From JAIEPM01 sp964546815 (GTDB lineage Bacteria > Cyanobacteriota > Vampirovibrionia > Obscuribacterales > Obscuribacteraceae), in contig CAZJLR010000020.1 of assembly GCA_964546815.1 (NCBI GenBank), forward strand, positions 1 to 64,000: 64,000 bases of DNA, given 5' to 3'. A program made the position numbers and the translations under genes. The notes below the pieces were generated by a model. That model did not search any database, had not been told where the DNA came from, and worked only from the letters and a program-made list of their open reading frames with translations. Shown piece after piece: positions 45,518-53,314 of this stretch. Numbering within the stretch: the stretch's first letter is position 1; each line of letters begins with the position of its first letter.

Positions 45518-46213
45518 ATGAAGCGAGCGCTAACGTTTCTGGCCACAATGACGTTTATCTTGCAAGCACCAGCACTTGCAAGTGACGTACTTTCCGGTCA
45601 TGTTGAGCACAGATCTGCTTTGACCAGAGTTAACCGTCCTGCAATGCCGAGCCGCCCGTTAGGCGATGCTTTAGACCAGGCTGGTCCACACGGCAGCAAG
45701 CGCAAATCAAGCGTAAATTTAGCCGGTTCTGTCGCCAGCATTCTCGACAAAAATTCTTTTGATTTCAAATACAATCCAGAAACAGGACGAAGCGAAAAAA
45801 CCAGCCTTGATGGCAAAGCAAGCGATTCAGACAAGCAAATGGCCATCGCCTGGGAAGCATGGTACAAACGAGTTCAGAGCAACCTTTATCAGATTTGGCA
45901 AGATTACGGCAACGTCGCAGGTTATGCCGACATTTCGGTGCGAATTTCAAAAGATGGAGACTTGTTTGATTTCGCGATGCAAAATTATAGAGTCGACCCA
46001 CATGAGCATGTTTCTCCAAAACAGGAAGAACTTTTTGAGAGAAACATCGAACGCACATTGAGTATGCTGGCTCACACAGACATTCTCACCTTTCCCGCCG
46101 GATCAAAAAGACAAAGCGTACCTCTTAGAACATCATTCTCTTTATCTGAAAATGGCGATTCTGGATTTGATTGGAAAAAAGACGATATAGAAATCGTGCC
46201 CAGCCACCGATAA
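45518..46213 (+). CDS. Secreted protein with TonB/TolA-C-like domain (paralogue of the next gene)
   Basis: 231 residues. A signal peptide (about 1-21) is followed by one L-S-G-H-V-E-H-R repeat copy, a basic low-complexity stretch, and a C-terminal domain from about 108. That domain has W-E-A-W-Y-K-R-V-Q-S-N-L-Y-Q-I-W and I-S-V-R-I-S-K-D-G, resembling the TonB/TolA C-terminal fold. No membrane anchor is present beyond the signal peptide, so it is not a conventional energy transducer. It shares W-x-A-W-Y and F-P-x-x-S-x-x-Q pattern positions with the protein encoded next. Function unknown. Confidence 0.7.
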   Translation: MKRALTFLATMTFILQAPALASDVLSGHVEHRSALTRVNRPAMPSRPLGDALDQAGPHGSKRKSSVNLAGSVASILDKNSFDFKYNPETGRSEKTSLDGKASDSDKQMAIAWEAWYKRVQSNLYQIWQDYGNVAGYADISVRISKDGDLFDFAMQNYRVDPHEHVSPKQEELFERNIERTLSMLAHTDILTFPAGSKRQSVPLRTSFSLSENGDSGFDWKKDDIEIVPSHR

Positions 46214-46225
46214 GGAATGCAGCTC

Positions 46226-47521
46226 ATGGGGACGCCCAAGGCGAAAGCAATTCAAGCGAGCACGTGTACTGCGCGACAAGCGCACTATAGCTTAGTCTTT
46301 GTCGCATTGAGTTTTGCCTTATTTAACAGCCCAGCATTGGCACAATCAGCAGAGTCCGCCAGCGAGGCTCCGAAGACTCCCGAGGAGATACTCAAAGGAC
46401 AGGTCGAACAAAGAGACGATGGCAAATCACTTTCATCTCAAACTGGAAAAAGTGACGCCAATCCATTGCAAGCAAGCACAGCAAACACTGTATTGAATTC
46501 AAGTACACAGAAAGATTCATACATCGATTTCGGCCCAGATGCGCAAAAGCGCGCATCTGAATTACTGCACGGAAAAGTGGAAGACAGAGACAAAGCCGAC
46601 CACATTTTGCGGCCGCGTGAGGGCAACCCGCTGAGTAAGTCTGTAAGAGTCTTATCCGGACAAGCAACGATGAACAATGGGGTACCCCTAAGAGGCGCTG
46701 CAGACGATGACAGCTTGGACTCTGCGCTCAAAATGGACAATTTCAATTTGAAGCCTATGACTCCAAAATCAGATTGGACCGCAGAGCGCAGCACGACAGC
46801 CGATTTGCAATCAGGACGCTATCGCGGACCAAACTATCAACAAGGTGGTCAACAATTTGCCTGGGGCATAAATGGCTGGGCAATCAACAATGGCTGGGGT
46901 GTTGGTGATTGGGGCATTAGAGGCTGGGGCATCAACGGCTGGGCAGTCGGCAACTCATGGAATGGAAACAACAGTTTTTCATCTGATTGGAACCGCAGAA
47001 TGATAACTCAAGAACAGTTGAAAGCCGATCTAGTCAGCCAGGGTGGCAACGCAAATCTAAATCGAAATAATTCATCCGGCAAGATGCGTCCAGTGCCCAT
47101 CCCCCCGCAAGATTGGGGCATACAGCCGATGTCGGCACCGGCACCAGCATATGCGGATCAAAACATCCTATGGGATGCGTGGTATCAAAGTGTTTCTAAT
47201 GCGCTTTATAGAAACTGGATAAGCGCAGGTCAGCAGCCAGGTGAAGCTACAATCCGCATTTTCGTCAGACAGCCGCGGCATATCGAAGCACAAATCCTTC
47301 ACAGCAACAACCAAGCTGCCACTTTCAAATCTAATTTGATCAATGCAGTCGCACGCTTAAACGGCTCTCCCATTTTAGATTTTCCAAGTAATTCGCAAAA
47401 ACAAGCAGTAAGCTTCGACACAGTTTTCACAGCCGACGCCAGCACCGCATCTGGTGCATATTCCGAACGTAAGGGAGAGCTAGAGCTTGTAAGAATCCGT
47501 CCTGCACTAAGAAACAAATGA
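46226..47521 (+). CDS. Secreted protein with L-x-G-x-V-E-x-R repeats, Trp-Gly tandem and TonB/TolA-C-like end
   Basis: 431 residues. After the signal peptide come repeat copies L-K-G-Q-V-E-Q-R and L-H-G-K-V-E-D-R, plus a degenerate third (L-S-G-Q-A-T-M). Residues 213-245 form a Trp/Gly/Ile/Asn tandem (units W-G-I-N-G-W and W-A-I-N-N-G-W). The C-terminal domain (about 305-420) has W-D-A-W-Y-Q-S-V-S-N-A-L-Y-R-N-W, matching the upstream paralogue. ATG 46226 has AAGGA 9 bases upstream; ATG 46217 would sit right on that site. It converges on the third kinase gene with 8 bp between stops. Confidence 0.7.
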   Translation: MGTPKAKAIQASTCTARQAHYSLVFVALSFALFNSPALAQSAESASEAPKTPEEILKGQVEQRDDGKSLSSQTGKSDANPLQASTANTVLNSSTQKDSYIDFGPDAQKRASELLHGKVEDRDKADHILRPREGNPLSKSVRVLSGQATMNNGVPLRGAADDDSLDSALKMDNFNLKPMTPKSDWTAERSTTADLQSGRYRGPNYQQGGQQFAWGINGWAINNGWGVGDWGIRGWGINGWAVGNSWNGNNSFSSDWNRRMITQEQLKADLVSQGGNANLNRNNSSGKMRPVPIPPQDWGIQPMSAPAPAYADQNILWDAWYQSVSNALYRNWISAGQQPGEATIRIFVRQPRHIEAQILHSNNQAATFKSNLINAVARLNGSPILDFPSNSQKQAVSFDTVFTADASTASGAYSERKGELELVRIRPALRNK

Positions 47522-47529
47522 ATTATTGA

Positions 47530-50307
47530 CTATTTTCTGGTCGGTAAGTTCCAATTTTTCTCTTTCAGGCGATATTTTTGATCTTCGTCATTCTTTCCGA
47601 GTTTCTCCAAAACTGTCTCAAGTTTCTTGCGAACGTCCAACCCATATTCTTTTGAAGAGTGCTCGTCTGAAAAAAACTTCAACGCCTTTCGCAAAATTTC
47701 GGCAGACTTTTCATAGTCTTTATTGGCTTCCATGAAATTTGCATATTCCATGCCGACTATGGAAACGCACAGAGGATCTTGAAGTGCTATTCCAAGGTTA
47801 AATGCGTGCTCGAAATATTCGGCAGCCTTTTTTTCCTCATGATGTTCATGACAAATTTTTCCAAGCCCGCTGAGTACGTATGCCATCGTGTGAGAATGCT
47901 CGTCCTTTTCGGCGATCGCTTTTGCCAACTCCAAATTTTTCTGAGCCTGATCCCATTTTTGCTCCGCCCCAAAACATTCAGCAAGACGCTCATACGACTC
48001 AGCTAGCATCCAAGAATCTGCATCACCTTTAAATTGTGGAATTATGAATTTATAGATCTTTGCTGCCTCTGCGTGCTGCCCAGTGCATATGTAACAAAAC
48101 GCCAATTCTTTTTGACAGCTAAACCAGCCGAGAGGATCGCGGTTGCGTTCATTTTCCGCATAGTCCACGGCTTTCTTGTATGCACGAAATGCTTCTGCGT
48201 AGTCTTTATTCCGGCGCAAACAATTTGCTAATGAAAGCAAATAATAACTACGTGAACTTCGTAGTTGCAAACCAAGATTCTCAGCATCTTCATATGCTTC
48301 TCTATAAAACTTGATTGCTTCAGGCAGCCTGTTTTGAGATTCTAACGACATTGCTAAAGACGATTTAAAAGATGGAAGCCACGGCGAGCAACATTTATAT
48401 GAATTTCCGAAATCAATACACTTTTTCAAATATGCATTTCCTTTAGCAAAATCATGATTGTTGCAATATTCCAGGCCTAACATGCGCATAACAAGCATAC
48501 AATTGCTGAAATCTGCTGATTGGTGCAAGTTCAGGTCATCTTCCTGAATTAGCATTTCAGCAGTTTTGCTCGCTGGTTCAAGCATTTGGATAGCTAACTT
48601 GGTTTTGCGTTGTGCGGAATAACACTCTGCAACACTAAGCTGCGCGGTCATGTAAAAAAGACTATCTTTGCCATACAATTTTTCAGCACTGTGCAATGCC
48701 AGGAAAGAGTACTTTTCAGCATCAGTCCATTTCATTTCAGAAACATAAACAAAGGCAAGTTTTTGCAGCCAATAACGGTAGGTCTCAGTGTCTTTATCGA
48801 TGCGAACAGACACAGACTTAAAAGCACGGTTAGCCCATAATTCAGCCAGGTCAAGCTGGTTTGTGCGCAAATAACTATTCACCAGCATTCTTTCATCTTC
48901 TAATTGCTCCTTCTCCTTGATTAATCGCGGCGGCAACAGCACAAGGTTCTTTAGAATTTCAATTGCATCTTGGTATGATTCGTGCTCGTAGTAATATTCG
49001 GCCAAATCATTTTGAGCATTTATTGCCATTAGACTATTAGCGCCATATCTTGCCTGCTTTTGAGCCACTTTCTCTTTTAGACGCTTCAGTTCGTTGAGTT
49101 GACCTGCTTGCAATTGCACTGATTTTGCGGAGCCATCAGCAGGACTGTTTTTTTTGACAAGTGCAAGACATAGCAACAACAAGGCTAGCAATGCCAGAGC
49201 AGAAAACAATTTGACTTTATTACCATTAACAGGAGACTTAGCATTGCTGCTGTCGCATTGCCACGTGCCAGCACCCATCAGATATTTAGAAACATCTACG
49301 CTATTTTCAACAAGCTTTTGAACGACTGATGCCGAGCTTGGCCTGCGGTCCTTCTCCTTTTGAAGGCAGAAGAGTGCAATATTTTTGAATATCTCTGCTT
49401 CCTGTCCATTGCCCCAATTTAGCAGGGGCTCCTTCGGATATTCACTTAGCTGCTTGTATAAAATACCGATTGGCTCGGTCGCTTCGAAAGGTTGGCTCCC
49501 AGTAAGCATCTCATAGAAAATGCAACCGAGTGAATAGATATCCGAAGCGCAATCTACTACTTCACCCTTCGAAGCCTCAGGACTCATGTAAGAAGGATTG
49601 CCGATTAAAGATCCTGCTTTCGTTAGTGTTTTAGTGCTGCCAGGCGAATTGCTCGCCGAAGAAACAGGATTGAGCGATTTTGATAATCCGAAATCTATGA
49701 TTTTGACCTGCAGATCGTTTGAACTCCTATTTAGAATAAAAATATTTGCAGGGCTCAAATCCCTATGCACAATTCCCTCATCGTGCGCACTTGCCAGCCC
49801 AGCGCAAGTTTGAATGAGAACGCTTCTGCAGGTTTTGGCATCAAGTCCTCCAGTAGACTGATTGATGAGCGATTTCAAACTTTGCCCTTCCAGATATTCC
49901 ATAACGATCATCGGACAAAGTTCATCCAACATTTCTATCGAATAAACAGACACAACATTTGGATGCGATAGTTTTGCTAAAAGCTTTGACTCACGCTGAA
50001 ATCTTTTGAAATCACTTTCCGATATTTCTTTCAGAACCTTAACAGCTACGACGCGATTAAGGAGGCGATCCTCAGCTTGATATACGCTGCCGAATCCGCC
50101 CTCACCTAGCTCTTTCAAGATAAGATAACGATCTCTAATAACTGTATTAGGCAGTAATTTCACTACAGTTACCGACTCTAAGTGTTCTCTAAATTCCTTA
50201 TGCCCGTTTTCCGTTTTCAGCCGATCCTGGAAACAAATGGGCAGCCGCGAACTCAAACGTCTCCATTGAGAAAAGGAATTTGAGAATTCCTTTTGAACCC
50301 TTGGCAT
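47530..50307 (-). CDS. Membrane serine/threonine kinase with long TPR region
   Basis: 925 residues, the largest of the three TPR kinases. The kinase domain (about 60-340) has glycine loop G-E-G-G-F-G (68-73), K90, H-R-D at 181-183 and D-F-G at 205-207. The catalytic-loop lysine is Ser185 (H-R-D-L-S-P-A-N). One membrane helix lies at about 366-384. The outer part (about 400-900) is a long array of TPR-type helix pairs with Y-x-x-A-x-x-Y-K-K-A spacing. It is divergent from the Rpn nuclease gene with 46 bp between starts. Ligand and substrates unknown. Confidence 0.9.
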   Translation of the reverse strand: MPRVQKEFSNSFSQWRRLSSRLPICFQDRLKTENGHKEFREHLESVTVVKLLPNTVIRDRYLILKELGEGGFGSVYQAEDRLLNRVVAVKVLKEISESDFKRFQRESKLLAKLSHPNVVSVYSIEMLDELCPMIVMEYLEGQSLKSLINQSTGGLDAKTCRSVLIQTCAGLASAHDEGIVHRDLSPANIFILNRSSNDLQVKIIDFGLSKSLNPVSSASNSPGSTKTLTKAGSLIGNPSYMSPEASKGEVVDCASDIYSLGCIFYEMLTGSQPFEATEPIGILYKQLSEYPKEPLLNWGNGQEAEIFKNIALFCLQKEKDRRPSSASVVQKLVENSVDVSKYLMGAGTWQCDSSNAKSPVNGNKVKLFSALALLALLLLCLALVKKNSPADGSAKSVQLQAGQLNELKRLKEKVAQKQARYGANSLMAINAQNDLAEYYYEHESYQDAIEILKNLVLLPPRLIKEKEQLEDERMLVNSYLRTNQLDLAELWANRAFKSVSVRIDKDTETYRYWLQKLAFVYVSEMKWTDAEKYSFLALHSAEKLYGKDSLFYMTAQLSVAECYSAQRKTKLAIQMLEPASKTAEMLIQEDDLNLHQSADFSNCMLVMRMLGLEYCNNHDFAKGNAYLKKCIDFGNSYKCCSPWLPSFKSSLAMSLESQNRLPEAIKFYREAYEDAENLGLQLRSSRSYYLLSLANCLRRNKDYAEAFRAYKKAVDYAENERNRDPLGWFSCQKELAFCYICTGQHAEAAKIYKFIIPQFKGDADSWMLAESYERLAECFGAEQKWDQAQKNLELAKAIAEKDEHSHTMAYVLSGLGKICHEHHEEKKAAEYFEHAFNLGIALQDPLCVSIVGMEYANFMEANKDYEKSAEILRKALKFFSDEHSSKEYGLDVRKKLETVLEKLGKNDEDQKYRLKEKNWNLPTRK

Positions 50308-50353
50308 GATTCCATCGTCTTAGGAATTGATACTTCGTGCGGAGGAATCACCT

Positions 50354-51490
50354 ATGGTGCTTACGAAAATTGATCCCAAGGTGGATTTTGCCTTTAAATG
50401 GCTCTTCGGTCAGGAGAGAAATATACCGCTGCTTGTGCATTTACTCAATGCCGTGCTGAGACCAACGGCGGGCTCGGAAATTGTCGCATTGGAGCTTTTG
50501 AATCCATTCAACGAACAGGATGCTTACGATGATAAGCTCTCTATTGTAGATGTTAAAGCACGAGATCTCAGTGGTCGCCATTTTGATGTTGAGATGCAGC
50601 TGCTTACTGATAGATCTTTCTCCAAACGAATTCTCTATTATTGGGCCGACTTGCATCAGCAGCAACTGAAGAAAGGCGATGATTACTTTGAACTTAGGCC
50701 AACTATCTCTGTTTGTATAACAGACTTTCCTCTGTTTCCCACGACGAACGACTACTTTTTAACTTTTGAGCTGCGCAACAGGGAGCATGATCTGGTATTC
50801 GATTCGGATATAATGATAGTAATACTTGAGCTTAGCAAGTTTAAGCTTGAACCGGACAAGATTGTTAGCTCGCTCGATGCATGGCTCTATTTTCTCTCAA
50901 AGGCGGAGGAGTTGGATAGCGACAATCTTCCACAAACAGTCAATACTCCAGAGATTCGCAAGGCACTTGAGGAACTTAGCATGCTGAGCCACGACGATTT
51001 GGAAAGAGAACGCTATAAAGCACGGATTCGCGTGCTCCGAGATGAAAGAAGTCGTCAGAATCATATGGACGAGCTGAAGACGGCTGCGCAGGAAGCCGAG
51101 CAGCGACTGCAGGAAGCCGAAAAGCGACTGCAGAAAGCCGAGGCTGAATTGCAGGAAACAGATAAGCGACGGCAGGAAGCCGAGCAGCGACGGCAAGAAG
51201 CCGAGCAGCGGCAGCAAGAAGCCGAGCAGCGACGGCAAGAAGCCGAGCAGCGACGGCAAGAAGCCGAGGCGGAGCTGCAAGAAACAGAGAAGCGACGAAA
51301 ACAAAGCATGGGGTCTCTTGTGATTCGATTTCTCAATCGGCGCTTCGGTCACATGAAAGACGCGACTATTGAACAGATTCAGAACTTGAAGCCCGAACAA
51401 ATAGAGCTCTTAAGTGAGTCTCTTTTGGATTTCTCCAACGAGGATGACCTGGTGAAATGGCTTCCTAAACCACGAAAGATTGAGGAATAA
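50354..51490 (+). CDS. Rpn-family PD-(D/E)XK nuclease with tandem-repeat coiled coil
   Basis: 378 residues. The N-terminal Rpn/transposase-nuclease domain has D-F-A-F-K-W-L-F-G at the start and the likely active site I-V-D-V-K-A ... F-D-V-E-M-Q. The middle (about 238-318) is a near-perfect heptad repeat of Q-E-A-E-Q-R-R units encoded by 21-bp DNA repeats. The end (about 319-378) resembles DUF4351 (F-L-N-R-R-F-G ... L-L-D-F-S). ATG 50354 has GGAGGA 8 bases upstream. In-frame ATGs at 51065 and 51308 could start shorter C-terminal products. Rpn proteins promote DNA cleavage and recombination; in E. coli, internal products act as antitoxins. Confidence 0.85.
   Translation: MVLTKIDPKVDFAFKWLFGQERNIPLLVHLLNAVLRPTAGSEIVALELLNPFNEQDAYDDKLSIVDVKARDLSGRHFDVEMQLLTDRSFSKRILYYWADLHQQQLKKGDDYFELRPTISVCITDFPLFPTTNDYFLTFELRNREHDLVFDSDIMIVILELSKFKLEPDKIVSSLDAWLYFLSKAEELDSDNLPQTVNTPEIRKALEELSMLSHDDLERERYKARIRVLRDERSRQNHMDELKTAAQEAEQRLQEAEKRLQKAEAELQETDKRRQEAEQRRQEAEQRQQEAEQRRQEAEQRRQEAEAELQETEKRRKQSMGSLVIRFLNRRFGHMKDATIEQIQNLKPEQIELLSESLLDFSNEDDLVKWLPKPRKIEE
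51094..51300 (+). repeat. 21-bp in-frame tandem repeats in the Rpn gene
   Basis: About seven to nine imperfect copies of a 21-bp unit (core gaagccgagcagcgacggca) encode heptads of the coiled coil. Two longer interruptions encode E-L-Q-E-T. Repeat number could change by slippage without breaking the frame, altering coiled-coil length. Confidence 0.8.
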
Positions 51491-51744
51491 GAGACAATTT
51501 CCGCAATCGCCTGCTTGTGCACTTGCAAGGTCAACGTAAGTTCGAATAAAAACGCTTGGGCGATTTTATTGATCAACGATCTTGAACGAGCGCACGATAT
51601 GAGTCTACTGAAAAGAAGAAGAAACGGTGATGCACTATTTGATGTGATGCAGTTTTGCTTGATTTAATTGTGTTGAAATATGCAGACCTTGGACTTATAG
51701 TGATTAGCATCAAAAACTAAAACCAGATGCCCAGGTAAAAACAG

Positions 51745-53235
51745 TTGACGGCAACACATCACGGCAAATCAGCATTAGCTTTAAGTAAATTTGGCTTAGT
51801 CCTTCTGGTTGCTCTAAGCATGATTCAATCAGTAGCCGCTAAAAACGCAGACAAACTTAAAGGTACAGTAAGTGTACAAACAGAAATAGGCACTTCCTCA
51901 ACAACCGAGGATTCAAAAGCGAAAATCCATCGTTTACCTTCCCACGAGTGGATGCTGGGTGTTGCAGTTAAAGAACCTATCGCGCCAAAGAGTTTTCCAC
52001 CCTTTCCCCTCACTTTTGACCTTCCGGCAAATAATGACACAAAACTTTCGGCACAAGCGCGGGCAAAGGGCTGGGAACTCAACGCGCAATCAAACAAAAG
52101 CACTAATTCAAGAATGTATTTAGATGCTGAGAAGAACTTTCGAGACGGTAAGCTCGATAAGTGCATTGAAATCTGCGAGCGAGCATATTTTGCAAATCCA
52201 AACCCAGAGTTTGCCAAGCTCGTCTCGCTAGCTTACAAAAAGCAAGGGAATAGAGACCTTGCAAAACTCTGGACGCAACGAGCAAACGACACCAAAAGAA
52301 ATGACGCAAAGAGTTCAAACAAATCAGTCAATAACAAACTTACAGACAAAAGCGAGACAGAAAAAGCTTCTTCCCACAGCAATGAAAATGAGGCGACGCC
52401 AGCGTCAAGAACAGAGCCTAATTCGGCATCAGCTATCGCGTTGACGGAACACGCGAAGCAACTTTTGAAAGAAGGAAAACGCGACGATGCAGACATGGAA
52501 TTTCGCAAAGCAGTCTTACTAGATTTCCCCCCTGATAGATTGAACGAATTGTCCGAATGTCACCGCGCGATTGGAGAGCATTTGCTCGAACAGGCTTACC
52601 AATCGAAAGATGAAGGTCACGCAAGTGAAGGCATGCGGATTTTAGCTCTTGCTGGAATAGAATTTAGAAGGGCAGCATGTATCAATCCAGACAATGAAAA
52701 AGCTTTACGAGATCTTACAGAATGCGGATTGCAGGCGGTTTCCATAAAACCAAGTTTTGACAATCACTTATACCTTGGTTCAGCGTATGTACTATCAAAA
52801 GATTTTGCACACGCAAGAATCGAATACTTGGAGTGTTACAGATTAAACAAAAATAGAGCCGAGCTCGAGGACGCACGAAAAGCCTACCACCTATCTATTG
52901 CACGCAGCCCGTCGACCACGGATGCACAGGTTGAAGACTCTATAGAAAAAGTCACGCGCACCATTGAGGAAATGGGTGCTGATTCTTACATGTGGTATGT
53001 GTTTGGTCGCCTAAGGGAGCGACAGGGAAATATAGAAAAAGCGAAGCAATGCTATGACATATCATGGTCAATCAACAAATTTACCGATCCAGATCTCAAA
53101 CTTGCTTACATTCGCCTCAAAGAGCCAGATCCCGATCACGCACCGAAGGTGAGCAGACCAGCAACAGCAACTACCACAACAGCGCAGCCCCAAACAACTC
53201 AAGAAAAAGACTCTCTCTCCGATTCCTATCCTTAA
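51745..53235 (+). CDS. Secreted TPR protein
   Basis: 496 residues. The signal peptide includes L-V-L-L-V-A-L-S-M-I-Q, ending V-A-A. It is followed by K-L-K-G-T-V, which echoes the L-x-G-x-V motif of the secreted pair at 45-47 kb. A Ser/Thr/Asn-rich linker (about 185-228) separates two TPR blocks. The last 30 residues are Thr/Gln/Pro-rich. TTG 51745 has AGGTAA 8 bases upstream. A 254-bp gap precedes it, in which I see nothing definite. Confidence 0.8.
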   Translation: MTATHHGKSALALSKFGLVLLVALSMIQSVAAKNADKLKGTVSVQTEIGTSSTTEDSKAKIHRLPSHEWMLGVAVKEPIAPKSFPPFPLTFDLPANNDTKLSAQARAKGWELNAQSNKSTNSRMYLDAEKNFRDGKLDKCIEICERAYFANPNPEFAKLVSLAYKKQGNRDLAKLWTQRANDTKRNDAKSSNKSVNNKLTDKSETEKASSHSNENEATPASRTEPNSASAIALTEHAKQLLKEGKRDDADMEFRKAVLLDFPPDRLNELSECHRAIGEHLLEQAYQSKDEGHASEGMRILALAGIEFRRAACINPDNEKALRDLTECGLQAVSIKPSFDNHLYLGSAYVLSKDFAHARIEYLECYRLNKNRAELEDARKAYHLSIARSPSTTDAQVEDSIEKVTRTIEEMGADSYMWYVFGRLRERQGNIEKAKQCYDISWSINKFTDPDLKLAYIRLKEPDPDHAPKVSRPATATTTTAQPQTTQEKDSLSDSYP

Positions 53236-53314
53236 TATAAATTACTTCTCAGCCCATGACGGGAGTGGGACTTTTGCCATTGGCATGGAAGCCCCGTGAT
53301 GGCAATCTTCCTAT

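Noticed and set aside
51094..51300. Possible CRISPR-like array
   Set aside because: The 21-bp units are contiguous without spacers and encode coiled-coil heptads in frame.
50897..51400. Long minus-strand open frame across the Rpn coiled coil
   Set aside because: It is a by-product of the 21-bp repeat and the plus-strand reading frame; its translation is low complexity.
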